Positions 17,434-25,931 of a stretch of DNA of 62,753 bases are shown piece by piece; position 1 is the stretch's first letter, and the number at the start of each line of letters is the position of its first letter. Below the pieces are notes generated by a model. That model had not been told where the DNA came from and ran no database searches. It saw only the letters and a program-made list of their open reading frames with translations. Source of the stretch: Lachnospiraceae bacterium (GTDB lineage Bacteria; Bacillota; Clostridia; Lachnospirales; Lachnospiraceae). The position numbers and the translations under genes were made by a program. The stretch spans positions 1 through 62,753 of the forward strand of contig QXWO01000034.1 in the NCBI GenBank assembly GCA_009911035.1, in the 5' to 3' direction.

Positions 17434-18873
17434 TTATTCCGGCAGCCGGAACCGGACTGGTTCAATTCTGGTATTTAAAGGCTTCATCTCATACTCCGGG
17501 AACTGGTCAATCAAATCCCCTATGCACAAAGCAGTATTTTCCACTCTGTCGTGGGCAAGCATCACCACTTTTTTACGATTCAGAGTGGACGCTGCCGCAT
17601 TTGCAAGAATCTTGCTGGTATCCGGATTCTTCACGGTATCCTCCAGACTGGCGTTCCAGTCAAAATAAATAAAGCCCTGTGCCGTCATCTCCTTTATAAT
17701 ATCTGCACAGGTATCTTTATTATATGCATTTACACTTCCTCCGGGAAAGCGGAACATTTCTGCTTTCACTCCGGTGATTGCAAAAACGGTATCATAAGCT
17801 TTCCAGAAATCCTCCAGATAGCTTTCCACGCTTTCATAAAGGACACCATAATCATGGCGGTAGCAATGGATGCCTATGGTGTGTCCCTCGTCGGCAATCC
17901 TTTTTGCCACCTGGGGATATTTTTCCACGTACTCCCCAATGAGGAAAAAGGTTGCCTTTACGTCTTTTTCTTTCAGGACATCCAGTATCTGTTCCGTATA
18001 TTCTTCCGAAGGGCCGTCGTCAAAGGTCAGATACATGGTACCGGGATGAAAGTACAGGTCAATTCCCTGTGCAATGCCCTCCGCTATTTTATTCTGATAT
18101 TCCTTATCAGACAGCTTTCTGCACTCCTCCGGGTTTGACAGAAATCCCGTCTCAATAAGGCAGGCAGGCATCAAGGTCTTGCCTGTAACACAAAAATCTG
18201 CTATGGGCCAGAGTTCCCGCTCATTTGCCCCCGTGCTCTTTATGGTTTCTTTGTGGATCAAGCTGGCAAGCCTCTGGTTGTCTCTGGTATTGTCCGTTCC
18301 ATCGTACCATGTCTCAATGCCGCTGACGCTCTTATCGCTCCCCTCATAGGTGTTCTGGTGGATACTGATATAGGCATCCGCCTGATAACTGTTTGCCAGC
18401 TCCACCCTTTCTTCTTTGGCCAGATATTCATCCGTCTCCCTGGGCAGCATAACGCGAAATCCCTTCTCCTCCAGCCGCGTCTTTACAAGAAGCGCAATCT
18501 GGAGATTAATGTCCTTTTCAAAAACGCCGTCTCCCAGACAGCCGTCATCCTCTCCCCCATGTCCCGGATCTATGACAATGAGAGGTACGCTGCTTTCTTC
18601 CTCTTTTACCACTGCCGCCTCCGCCACAGCGCTGGATGCAGAGTCCGGCGCTGAATCAGAAACCGCTTCCTGCTCCTTCGCTTTTTTCTCCCTCATCATG
18701 GCCTCTATTTCCGGATTTTCCGGCGCCGCCATGGATACCATCGCCACACAGGAAAAAATGCAGGCTGCACAGGAAAGTAAGATGACACTAATATGCTGAA
18801 ACCAGTTCCTCTGATCTCTCTGGCTTTTTTTACCTCGATTGCCTTTGCTAAATTTTTTTTCTTTTGTAATCAT
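17434..18873 (-). CDS. N-acetylmuramoyl-L-alanine amidase fused to a polysaccharide deacetylase
   Basis: A 479-residue envelope enzyme with two catalytic domains. A cytoplasmic basic tail and one membrane helix (ISVILLSCAACIFSCVAMVS, about 29-48) precede an acidic/Ala-Ser linker. Residues about 97-275 are an Amidase_3 domain with zinc ligands in IDPGHGGEDDG, E (FEKDINLQIA), ISIHQN and the catalytic Glu of ACLIETGFLSN. Residues about 283-460 are a NodB deacetylase: MYLTFDDGPSEEYT, HTIGIHCYRHD, RFPGGS and MLAHDR. So one anchored protein could both cut stem peptides and deacetylate glycan. AAGGAGCATCATTTTT precedes the ATG. A six-unit 11-bp repeat array lies about 240 bp upstream. Confidence 0.92.
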   Translation of the reverse strand: MITKEKKFSKGNRGKKSQRDQRNWFQHISVILLSCAACIFSCVAMVSMAAPENPEIEAMMREKKAKEQEAVSDSAPDSASSAVAEAAVVKEEESSVPLIVIDPGHGGEDDGCLGDGVFEKDINLQIALLVKTRLEEKGFRVMLPRETDEYLAKEERVELANSYQADAYISIHQNTYEGSDKSVSGIETWYDGTDNTRDNQRLASLIHKETIKSTGANERELWPIADFCVTGKTLMPACLIETGFLSNPEECRKLSDKEYQNKIAEGIAQGIDLYFHPGTMYLTFDDGPSEEYTEQILDVLKEKDVKATFFLIGEYVEKYPQVAKRIADEGHTIGIHCYRHDYGVLYESVESYLEDFWKAYDTVFAITGVKAEMFRFPGGSVNAYNKDTCADIIKEMTAQGFIYFDWNASLEDTVKNPDTSKILANAAASTLNRKKVVMLAHDRVENTALCIGDLIDQFPEYEMKPLNTRIEPVRFRLPE

Positions 18874-18981
18874 AAAAATGATGCTCCTTACATGTATTTA
18901 TCCACAGCGTGAATCGCAGAACAACTTTCATAAATCCTCTCTGCAGCAGCTTCTTTTTTCAGCCGGCCCGCGGCTGTTTTC

Positions 18982-19069
18982 TTACAATACGCCCGTTAAG
19001 CGCTACGGCATTTGTTACAATAAGCCGATCCGCCAGGCATGACAGCGTTTGTTACAATAAGCTGGCACA
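18982..19069 (+). repeat. Two and a half tandem copies of the dispersed 38-bp repeat
   Basis: A diverged unit at 18982-19014, a near-consensus unit at 19015-19051 and a partial unit at 19052-19069 each begin TTACAATA(A/C)GC. They lie between the amidase-deacetylase gene and the two-component operon. Confidence 0.75.
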
Positions 19070-19109
19070 GTTACCTGTGTTGTTATGGATAATCTTACAT
19101 GTGCGGTGC

Positions 19110-19175
19110 ATCATTTTCACATCATTTCTGCATCATAGTTCCATCATTTTTGCATCATATCTGCATCATCTGGAA
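19110..19175. promoter_or_regulatory. Six-unit direct repeat with exact 11-bp period
   Basis: The pentamer ATCAT recurs at 19110, 19121, 19132, 19143, 19154 and 19165, always 11 bp apart, with partly conserved TTCTGC spacers. An 11-bp period places every copy on one face of the helix and is the spacing of OmpR/PhoP-family response-regulator sites. It lies upstream of the amidase-deacetylase gene and just past the end of a two-component operon whose regulator is OmpR-type. Function is inferred. The last copy overlaps the stop codon of the gene at 19166. Confidence 0.5.
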
Positions 19176-19996
19176 ATCTTAAGGAACAGTTCATTGATTC
19201 CCTCATAAAATCCCACGGTGACAATCGTTCTCTCCTCCCCCATGCCTGCAAAGACGTACTTTTTGTAATAAGGCGTTGTCTCCAGCAGTGGATTGTCTGT
19301 CTCATAGGGGGCAGGCGCATCAAGTCCCATATATCCTCTCCATTTCTCTATAATCTCATCAGGATCGATATCCTCCCATTTCTGGTCGGTCCTGGCATAA
19401 AACTCATAGGGTTTGCCGTCATCTGCATCCAGATAGGCATCTATCAGGCGGTTTGCCTTGTCCGCATTCATCTTGTTGGTAGAAAGACTCACCTTCCACA
19501 CAGCAACATTGTTCCGGGGCTCCAGCACATCAATGGCTGAATAAAGAACCGCATCATAGTCCCCTCCGTTTACCGCACGCACCGTTTCAGACAAAATCCC
19601 CATATCTTTCAGCGCCTGCAGCATTTCATTGCAGATGGCATAAATCTCCTCGCTGGTGATCTCCTTTCCTGTTGTCCCCCTGCGGTCCGCCACGAAAGCA
19701 TAGGTCCCGCTGACCTCCTGAAATTCCCCGCTTTCCCCCTCCACCCTTGTAAGGGCGTTCAGCTCGCTTTCGGGAAGGTTCTGGCTGTTTAGGCACTGGG
19801 ATAAAATATAAAGCTTTTCATTGCTGTCAAGTCTGTAACGGTAGCCTGCCCCTTCCTGTTCGGAGGTCTGGGTGTGAATCCGGTCAAGAACAGCCCGGTC
19901 CTTGTATCTGGTAAGGAACTCCGGCCCCCAGATAGAAGCTCCCATCACCAGAACGGCAAAGAGAAAGAGAAGATAATTAATGGTGGATTTCTTCAT
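19166..19996 (-). CDS. Membrane-anchored protein of a two-component operon, unknown function
   Basis: A 276-residue protein with an N-terminal signal anchor (INYLLFLFAVLVMGASIWG) and no lipobox, so probably membrane-tethered with its body outside. I do not recognise the family. The extracellular part is mixed alpha/beta and acidic. It overlaps the histidine kinase gene by 20 bp and has its own GGAGGAGGAAT site, so it is the last gene of the operon 23193-19166. It may modulate the kinase or carry out the envelope response; nothing in the sequence decides. Confidence 0.6.
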   Translation of the reverse strand: MKKSTINYLLFLFAVLVMGASIWGPEFLTRYKDRAVLDRIHTQTSEQEGAGYRYRLDSNEKLYILSQCLNSQNLPESELNALTRVEGESGEFQEVSGTYAFVADRRGTTGKEITSEEIYAICNEMLQALKDMGILSETVRAVNGGDYDAVLYSAIDVLEPRNNVAVWKVSLSTNKMNADKANRLIDAYLDADDGKPYEFYARTDQKWEDIDPDEIIEKWRGYMGLDAPAPYETDNPLLETTPYYKKYVFAGMGEERTIVTVGFYEGINELFLKISR

Positions 19997-21407
19997 ATTC
20001 CTCCTCCTTTCCCTTGTCCGGTATCACAAAGCTGATGCTGGTGCCTTCTCCCACCCTGCTTGCAATTTCAAGACTGCTGCCGTGAAGGGAAAGTATCTCC
20101 GTGCACAAAGCCAGCCCCAGCCCGGCCCCGTTCCGGCTCCGGCTTCTGGATTTATCCACCATATAAAATGCTTTCGTAATCTTGGCAAGCTCCTTTTCCG
20201 GTATACCCATGCCGTGGTCTTTAATGGTAAAACGGTAGCCCTCTTTCCCGCTGCTTCCCATGACTTCTATCAAACTGCCCGGCTCCGACGCTTTGCAGGC
20301 ATTGTCAAGCAGATTGATAAGCACGGTAATAATCAGGTTACTTTCCACCCACACCACTGCCTTATCGTAGGAGTAGACAAACTGCATACTTTCGTTGGTC
20401 TTAAACATATCCAGCAGATAAAGAAAAAGATTCTCCGCCTGCACCTCCTGGAACTGGGCCTGCCCGTGTCTTGTCACCATAATGTCAAGAAGCCTGATGG
20501 ACATGGCCTCCAGTCTTTTTCCTTCCGTATAAATATAATTGGCAGACAACAGACTTTTTTCTTCATCCAGCTTCCTGGAACGGAGCATGTCCGCATAACC
20601 GATAATGGCTGTCAGCGGCGTTTTCAGTTCATGGGCAAAAGCTCCCACAAAGTCCTCCTTTGCCTGTATTTCATCCTCTAGCTTATTGATATTTTCTTCC
20701 AGCGCTTCCGCCATATGGTTAAAGTCCAGGGTAAGCTGCCCCAGCTCGTCATTGCTGACCTGCCTTGCCCGGTAGTCGTAATCTCCTGCTGCCATACGCT
20801 TGGTGGCCCGGGTAAGCAGGCGGATGGGTTTCGTCAGCCAGGAGGCGATCAGATGCATGATCACTGTCCCAAGGATCAGCATAATCACCGTCACCTGCCG
20901 GAATACACGGAATCCAAGCTCTCTCTCATTAAACACCTCGGAAACATCCCTAAGTGTCTCCAGATAAAGCACTCTGTCCAGCGCGTTGACCGTACTTCCT
21001 GTCTGGATATAATAATGGTCATTCATGAAAATCGTACGGTAAGTTTTGGTCGTTACATCTGTCTGCATAAGCAGGCCGTCGTCCGTCTCAAAGCCGTCGC
21101 TTGCATAAAGCTTATTTTTTTCCTCGTCAGAAAGCCGGAGCATACGGTTGCTGCTAAGTCCTCCTGCTTCCAGATTGGATGCAATCTGCTCCACAGTATG
21201 ATCCTGCAGCACATCATACTTGGCAGGCACATTTAAGGCAGCCGTCTCAAAAGCAAAACATAAAATACTGTTTTCATCCACTGCCTGCCCTACCTCCCTG
21301 CCAAGAGAAGTGTCAAAGACATAATTTACAAAATAAAATCCGCTGAACCCCAGCGCAATTGCCAGCACGATCACCGTGCACAGCAGAAGTTTCAATGAAA
21401 ATTTCAA
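19977..21407 (-). CDS. Sensor histidine kinase (HAMP-HisKA-HATPase)
   Basis: A 476-residue membrane kinase. Helix 1 is at about 7-30, an extracellular sensor spans about 31-170, and helix 2 (VTVIMLILGTVIMHLIASWL) leads into a HAMP region (TKPIRLLTRATKRMAAGDYD). HisKA carries the phosphoacceptor in FAHELKTPLTAIIGYADML. The ATPase domain has NLLDNACKAS, DHGMGIP and GAGLGLALC. It probably starts at TTG (21407) after GGAGGTATCAGA, overlapping the response-regulator stop codon. It would phosphorylate the regulator encoded immediately upstream. The stimulus is unknown; the flanking extracellular proteins suggest an envelope signal. Confidence 0.92.
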   Translation of the reverse strand: MKFSLKLLLCTVIVLAIALGFSGFYFVNYVFDTSLGREVGQAVDENSILCFAFETAALNVPAKYDVLQDHTVEQIASNLEAGGLSSNRMLRLSDEEKNKLYASDGFETDDGLLMQTDVTTKTYRTIFMNDHYYIQTGSTVNALDRVLYLETLRDVSEVFNERELGFRVFRQVTVIMLILGTVIMHLIASWLTKPIRLLTRATKRMAAGDYDYRARQVSNDELGQLTLDFNHMAEALEENINKLEDEIQAKEDFVGAFAHELKTPLTAIIGYADMLRSRKLDEEKSLLSANYIYTEGKRLEAMSIRLLDIMVTRHGQAQFQEVQAENLFLYLLDMFKTNESMQFVYSYDKAVVWVESNLIITVLINLLDNACKASEPGSLIEVMGSSGKEGYRFTIKDHGMGIPEKELAKITKAFYMVDKSRSRSRNGAGLGLALCTEILSLHGSSLEIASRVGEGTSISFVIPDKGKEEEYEEIHH

Positions 21408-22063
21408 TCTGATACCTCCAGACGGTAGCCCACTTTATACACCGCCACCAGATTCTGTTCCCATCCAAGTTTTCTACGAAGCCGCTGCACATGAAGGTCT
21501 AAGGTGCGGCTGTCGCTGATATATTCATCTCCCCACACCTTTTCATACAGGGTCTCCCGGAACAGGGCTACATTTTTGTTCTGCATAAACAGCACTAAAA
21601 GCCCGAACTCCTTATTGGTCAGAACCACCGGCTGGCCATTTTTCAGCACCCGGCGGGCCTCCACATCCGCTACAATATCCCCTGCGCTTAGAAGCCTTTC
21701 CGTCTTGTTGTAGCGCCTTAACACGGCTTCCACCCTCGCCACAAGCTCCACCACATCAAAAGGCTTCACCAGATAATCATCTGCCCCCAGCTTCAGTCCC
21801 TTCACCCTGTCCTTCACTTCATGCTTTGCCGTGATAAATATTACCGGTATCTTCAAAGGACGTATATAATCCATCACATCATAACCGTCCGCTCCCGGAA
21901 GCATAATGTCCAGGAGTATCAAATCAAAAGCTTCCTTTTCTATCAAATCAATGGCTTCCAGTCCGTCCTGCACTGCCCTGCAGTGATACCCGGAAGCCGA
22001 CAGGTTCAAATCAATCAAATCACAAATTGGCTTTTCATCATCTACGATCAGTATTCTTATCAT
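21404..22063 (-). CDS. OmpR-family response regulator
   Basis: A receiver domain with the acidic pair in LIVDDE, the phosphoacceptor in LILLDIMLPGADG, T in IFITAK and K in LVKPFD, followed by a winged-helix DNA-binding domain (LTNKEFGLLVLFMQNKN...SDSRTLDLHVQRLRRKLG). I start at the ATG at 22063, which overlaps the TGA of the preceding gene as ATGA; an in-frame start seven codons upstream would overlap more. It is coupled to the kinase gene downstream. The 11-bp-period repeat at 19110-19175 is a candidate binding site. Confidence 0.93.
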   Translation of the reverse strand: MIRILIVDDEKPICDLIDLNLSASGYHCRAVQDGLEAIDLIEKEAFDLILLDIMLPGADGYDVMDYIRPLKIPVIFITAKHEVKDRVKGLKLGADDYLVKPFDVVELVARVEAVLRRYNKTERLLSAGDIVADVEARRVLKNGQPVVLTNKEFGLLVLFMQNKNVALFRETLYEKVWGDEYISDSRTLDLHVQRLRRKLGWEQNLVAVYKVGYRLEVSD

Positions 22064-23193
22064 TCTTCTGCTTTCCACCCCCAATAGGCCCTTGCCTTTT
22101 CCACAAGCCCTGCCACCGTATCCTCCCCGGTACAGGGATACTGTTTCCTAATCTCCTTATCTTCGTAAAATCCCCCTGTACGCTGATAGTAAATGGCGTA
22201 ATCGCTTTCCACCATCAACTCATTGTTCTCTCCCCCATAACTGTAATGGGCAAGAACCAGTATATCCTTCATGCCGTCCCCGTCAATGTCCCGGCAGGTG
22301 ATCCCTTTCAGGGCATAAAGATTGTCATAATCCCCCATGGGCTGGAAACTCCACACAATGTATCCCTGCTCATCCACCAGATAAATCATAAAGGTGGCAA
22401 AATCAGCCATGGTGTAAGTCCCAGGCACCACCTCCAGCCTTCCCAGTTTTTCAAACTGCCTGTAATAACACTGCTCCTTCACGATTTCAAAGCCGTTCCT
22501 GATCAGTTCCTGCCTGGTGGACGCTGTGTAAAGGAACTCTGTGGAATCGCCCCCCTTTACAAAAGAGGTGATGCTCTCCACGCTCTTGTTCATGCTAAAA
22601 CGGTTTATTTTGTCTGATAATCTGTAATCCCGGTAAAACCCTTCCTCGTTCTGGAATAATACATCCCCTATCTTGTAAGGTCTGCCCGCATATTCCCCCC
22701 TGTCATTGACGCAGGTGACAATCAGGACAATATCCATCAGGCCGTCCCCGTTCAGTTCCTGAAAGGACACTGCCCGAAGTTCCCGCACGGGCTGTTTCAT
22801 CTCCCCGGGATAACGGTTATTGACTTCCAGTTCATCCGTCTTATACACGATATGCCCTTTATTGTCCGCAAAGAACAGAGCCAGACGGTGGTATTCCTCA
22901 TCTATGGCAGGTATCAGTGATACCTCTCCGAAACCGCGGGTTTCAATAGGGAAAATCTGGTCTGCAATGATCTCATACCCTGACCGCTCTATCTCGGAAC
23001 GCTCCTGAACATGCGAAAAACGCTGCTGACAGCTCTGATAGGCTGCCAGCAGCGCATCCAGATCCTCCGCGCCGAAGGCATAAATTGAGAAGGGAAACCA
23101 CAGCAAAAGACTGCCGATACAACCATATAGTAATGACAAGATTTTCTTTTTCACCAATATCACCGGTTTTCCTGCGTAATCTGATTCAGACAT
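22060..23193 (-). CDS. Exported protein with FG-GAP/VCBS-like repeats
   Basis: About 377 residues. A basic stretch and hydrophobic segment (KKKILSLLYGCIGSLLLWFPFSIYAFGA) make a signal peptide. Two Asp-rich calcium-loop motifs, QELNGDGLMDIVLIV and RDIDGDGMKDILVLA, each sit in a beta-rich repeat, as in FG-GAP/VCBS propeller blades. The two halves resemble each other (RSGYEIIADQIFP versus RNGFEIVKEQCYY), suggesting internal duplication. The first ATG at 23193 lacks a good ribosome site; a GTG at 23154 directly before the signal peptide is an alternative. It is the first gene of the two-component operon and may be its extracellular sensor partner. Confidence 0.7.
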   Translation of the reverse strand: MSESDYAGKPVILVKKKILSLLYGCIGSLLLWFPFSIYAFGAEDLDALLAAYQSCQQRFSHVQERSEIERSGYEIIADQIFPIETRGFGEVSLIPAIDEEYHRLALFFADNKGHIVYKTDELEVNNRYPGEMKQPVRELRAVSFQELNGDGLMDIVLIVTCVNDRGEYAGRPYKIGDVLFQNEEGFYRDYRLSDKINRFSMNKSVESITSFVKGGDSTEFLYTASTRQELIRNGFEIVKEQCYYRQFEKLGRLEVVPGTYTMADFATFMIYLVDEQGYIVWSFQPMGDYDNLYALKGITCRDIDGDGMKDILVLAHYSYGGENNELMVESDYAIYYQRTGGFYEDKEIRKQYPCTGEDTVAGLVEKARAYWGWKAEE

Positions 23194-23257
23194 TTTTAAA
23201 ATACTCAATTATTTTAACATAAGCCTGCTTCCCACACAATTGTTTTAAAAAATATTT

Positions 23258-25126
23258 TTATTCCGTTTTCAATGCCCGCATGGCATTTAAAATTGCCAGC
23301 ACGGAAACTCCCACATCTGCAAACACCGCTTCCCACATATTTGCCATGCCGAAAGCGCCCAGTATCAGCACCAGAGCCTTAACAGACAGCGCAAAAACAA
23401 TGTTCTGTTTCACAATACCTAAAGTTTTTCTGGATATTCTCACCACTGCGGCAATTTTTCCCACATCGTCGTCCATGAGCACCACATCTGCGGCTTCAAT
23501 GGCAGCGTCAGAACCCATGGTCCCCATTGCAATACCGATATCCGCTCTGGTAAGAACAGGCGCATCGTTGATGCCGTCACCCACGAAAGCAAGCCTTTCC
23601 TTTTCCCTCTGGGCATGCAGCAATTCCTCCACTTTAGACACCTTGTCTCCCGGCAGAAGCTCTGCATGGACTTCATCAATGGAAAGCGCCTGTGCCGCTG
23701 CCTGCGCCGCCTGCATACGGTCCCCTGTGAGCATCACGCACTTTTTCACGCCTACCCGTTTCATGTCCGCAATGGCTTCCTTTGCCCCTTCTTTTACAGA
23801 GTCGGAAATCACAATGGCTCCTGCATATTTTCTTTCCCAGGCCACATAGACAATAGTTCCGCCGCTTGAACAGGGGGGAAAGGAAATTCCTTTTGCCTTC
23901 ATCAGTTTTTCGTTGCCAATCAGCACTTCCCTGCCGTCCACCGGAACGCAGATGCCGTGTCCCGCTGATTCTTCTGCCTGACCCACCCGTTTTAGATCCG
24001 GCTCTTTCCCGTAAGCCTCTTTGATGGAACCAGCAATGGGATGGTTGGAATAAGCCTCCCCTAATGCGGCCATCTCCAGCAGTTCCTCTTTGCTGCAGTT
24101 GCCAGGAAGAATTTCCTGTACCTTGAATTCTCCTTTGGTTAGGGTTCCTGTTTTGTCAAAGACAATGGTGGTCATCTGTGCCACTGCCTCCAGATAATTG
24201 CTTCCCTTTACCAGCACGCCGATTCTGGATGCCGCCCCGATACCTCCGAAAAATCCCAAGGGTACTGAGATCACCAGGGCACAAGGACAGGAAATCACCA
24301 GAAAAATACAAGCTCTCTGAATCCAGTTACTCCATCCGCCGCCTAAAATAAGAGGCGGCAGAAGAGCAAGCACAAGAGCCGAAACCGTCACCACCGGCGT
24401 ATAGTACTTCGCAAACCGGGTGATGAAGTTTTCCACCTTTGCTTTTTTGCTGCCGGCATTCTCCACCAGCTCCAAAATCCTTGCCACTGTGGAGTCGTCA
24501 AAGACTTTAGAAACCCTGACCTTTAGGGTACCGCTTCCGTTCACGCAGCCACTTATGATTTCATCCCCAGGGGCGGCTCTCCTTGGAACCGATTCCCCTG
24601 TAAGGGCGGCCGTGTCAATCAAGGATTCCCCTTCCGTCACGATTCCGTCAAGAGGTATTCTCTCTCCGGGCTTTATCACAATGATACTTCCCACTTCCAC
24701 ATCATCCGGATCCACCTGCATCAGATTCCCGTCTGCTTCAACATTAGCATATTCCGGACAGATATCCATCATATCCGCTATGGACTGGCGGGACTTTCCC
24801 ACTGCGTAGCCCTGGAACAGTTCTCCAATCTGGTAAAAAAGCATTACTGCAACTGCTTCCGAATACTCCTTCACCCCAAATGCCCCAAAGGTGGCAATCA
24901 TCATCAGAAAGTTTTCGTCAAAAATCTGTCCATGGCTGATGTTTCTGGCGGCTTTGTAAATAATGTCATAGCCGATGATAAGATAGGGAACTGCATAAAC
25001 CAGAAACAAAATCCATGTGCCCTCTATCCCTTCCAGCATCCCTCCATGCCCGCATACGAAAAGCACTGCAAAAATAGCAAAGGAAATGATGATACGGACA
25101 AGCATTTTTTGCTGCTTCTTCGTCAT
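23258..25126 (-). CDS. cadA: Heavy-metal-exporting P1B-type ATPase (CadA/ZntA-like)
   Basis: A 622-residue metal pump that exports divalent soft metals such as Zn, Cd or Pb. It has no N-terminal metal-binding domain; that domain is a separate gene 10 bp upstream. It contains the actuator motif LTGES (175-179), the metal-site motif CPC (280-282) in helix 6, the phosphorylated Asp in DKTGTLT (D324), an HP-type nucleotide-binding motif (NHPIAGS) and the hinge GDGINDAPVL. AGAGGTGTGTT precedes the ATG. A CadC-like repressor heads the operon. Substrate choice among Zn, Cd and Pb is inferred from the family and repressor type. Confidence 0.93.
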   Translation of the reverse strand: MTKKQQKMLVRIIISFAIFAVLFVCGHGGMLEGIEGTWILFLVYAVPYLIIGYDIIYKAARNISHGQIFDENFLMMIATFGAFGVKEYSEAVAVMLFYQIGELFQGYAVGKSRQSIADMMDICPEYANVEADGNLMQVDPDDVEVGSIIVIKPGERIPLDGIVTEGESLIDTAALTGESVPRRAAPGDEIISGCVNGSGTLKVRVSKVFDDSTVARILELVENAGSKKAKVENFITRFAKYYTPVVTVSALVLALLPPLILGGGWSNWIQRACIFLVISCPCALVISVPLGFFGGIGAASRIGVLVKGSNYLEAVAQMTTIVFDKTGTLTKGEFKVQEILPGNCSKEELLEMAALGEAYSNHPIAGSIKEAYGKEPDLKRVGQAEESAGHGICVPVDGREVLIGNEKLMKAKGISFPPCSSGGTIVYVAWERKYAGAIVISDSVKEGAKEAIADMKRVGVKKCVMLTGDRMQAAQAAAQALSIDEVHAELLPGDKVSKVEELLHAQREKERLAFVGDGINDAPVLTRADIGIAMGTMGSDAAIEAADVVLMDDDVGKIAAVVRISRKTLGIVKQNIVFALSVKALVLILGAFGMANMWEAVFADVGVSVLAILNAMRALKTE

Positions 25127-25136
25127 AACACACCTC

Positions 25137-25355
25137 TTACATAAGAATCCTGCAGTCAGGCTCTACCTTTGCACAGACCCTTACCACTTCTTTCATGATC
25201 TCGTCAAATTTATCGTCCTGGGCATCAATTGTCATCTTCTGGGCAAGAAAGCTTACGTTTGCATCATTGACGCCCTCTATCCTTTTGATTGCTTCCTCCA
25301 TCTTTGCAGCGCAGTTAGCACAGTCTAAATCTTCCAATTTAAATTTCTTCTTCAT
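25137..25355 (-). CDS. Stand-alone heavy-metal-associated (HMA) domain protein
   Basis: A 72-residue ferredoxin-like HMA domain with the metal-binding loop LDCANCAAKME (two Cys separated by two residues). It resembles the detached N-terminal domain of the ATPase encoded 10 bp downstream and probably hands metal to it or buffers metal in the cytoplasm. AGGAAATATT precedes the ATG. It is the second gene of the cad operon. Confidence 0.88.
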   Translation of the reverse strand: MKKKFKLEDLDCANCAAKMEEAIKRIEGVNDANVSFLAQKMTIDAQDDKFDEIMKEVVRVCAKVEPDCRILM

Positions 25356-25417
25356 AATATTTCCTATCCTTTCTTCTTTTCAATCTGGCAAAAAATTGTA
25401 TCGCTTATCCTTTCCTG

Positions 25418-25777
25418 TTATTCCTCGATATGTTCCCTTCCCTGTGCAATGATAGCGCTTACATGCCCATCCGCCAGGGAATAAAAAACTGATTTTCCCT
25501 CCCGCCTGCTTTTCACCAGTCTGGACTGTTTTAAGATCTTCAACTGGTGGGAAACTGCCGACTGGGTCATATTCAGTGCTTCCGCCAGATCACACACACA
25601 CACTTCCGCCTCAAAGAGCACATATAAGATTCTGATTCTGGTGGAATCCCCAAAAACCTTAAAAAGTTCAGCTAAGTCATAAAGCTCAGCTTCCTCCGGC
25701 ATTTTCTCATTAACTATTTTTAGTAATTCCTCATGAGTCTGAAATGTTTCACAGCACTCCACATCATTGAATGCCAA
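25418..25777 (-). CDS. cadC: ArsR/SmtB-family metal-responsive repressor (CadC-like)
   Basis: A 119-residue winged-helix repressor. It has the alpha-3 metal site pattern EAEVCVCDLAEAL (two Cys), plus N-terminal Cys-Cys (VECCETF) that can complete a CadC-type thiolate site for Cd/Pb/Zn. The recognition helix is MTQSAVSHQLKIL. Translation must begin at the TTG at 25777, because the frame is closed by a stop immediately upstream. It is the first gene of the cad operon and probably represses its own promoter through the inverted repeat at 25807-25832. Confidence 0.88.
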   Translation of the reverse strand: MAFNDVECCETFQTHEELLKIVNEKMPEEAELYDLAELFKVFGDSTRIRILYVLFEAEVCVCDLAEALNMTQSAVSHQLKILKQSRLVKSRREGKSVFYSLADGHVSAIIAQGREHIEE

Positions 25778-25806
25778 AACATCACCGCCTTCCGGTCAAT
25801 CATTTA

Positions 25807-25862
25807 AACATTTGAATAATTGTTCATATGTTAATATTAAAATAATGCCTGCCTTTTGTCAA
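25807..25862 (-). promoter_or_regulatory. cad operon promoter with ArsR-type operator
   Basis: On the minus strand, TTGACA (25862-25857), 17 bp, TAATAT (25839-25834). The inverted repeat AACATTTGAA-6-TTCATATGTT at 25807-25832 covers the likely start site; it matches the TGAA-N6-TTCA core of CadC/CzrA operators. Metal-released repression of the downstream three genes is the natural reading. Confidence 0.8.
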
Positions 25863-25887
25863 CTACTTTTTTCAAAAGGCAGGCATT
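25844..25887. terminator. Long hairpin after the hybrid kinase, overlapping the cad promoter
   Basis: AATGCCTGCCTTTTG (25844-25858) pairs perfectly with CAAAAGGCAGGCATT (25873-25887) around a 14-base loop. On the minus strand it is followed by ATTTTAAT, so it probably ends transcripts of the kinase gene at 25932. The cad -35 hexamer lies at its 3' stem base and loop edge. Confidence 0.6.
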
Positions 25888-25931
25888 CCTTATGTATCTG
25901 TTTTGCTTTTACGCGAAGGGGCAAATAACTG

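Noticed and set aside
19980-20681. 233-codon plus-strand ORF
   Set aside because: Antisense to the histidine kinase gene; no motif, and rich in residues typical of shadow frames.
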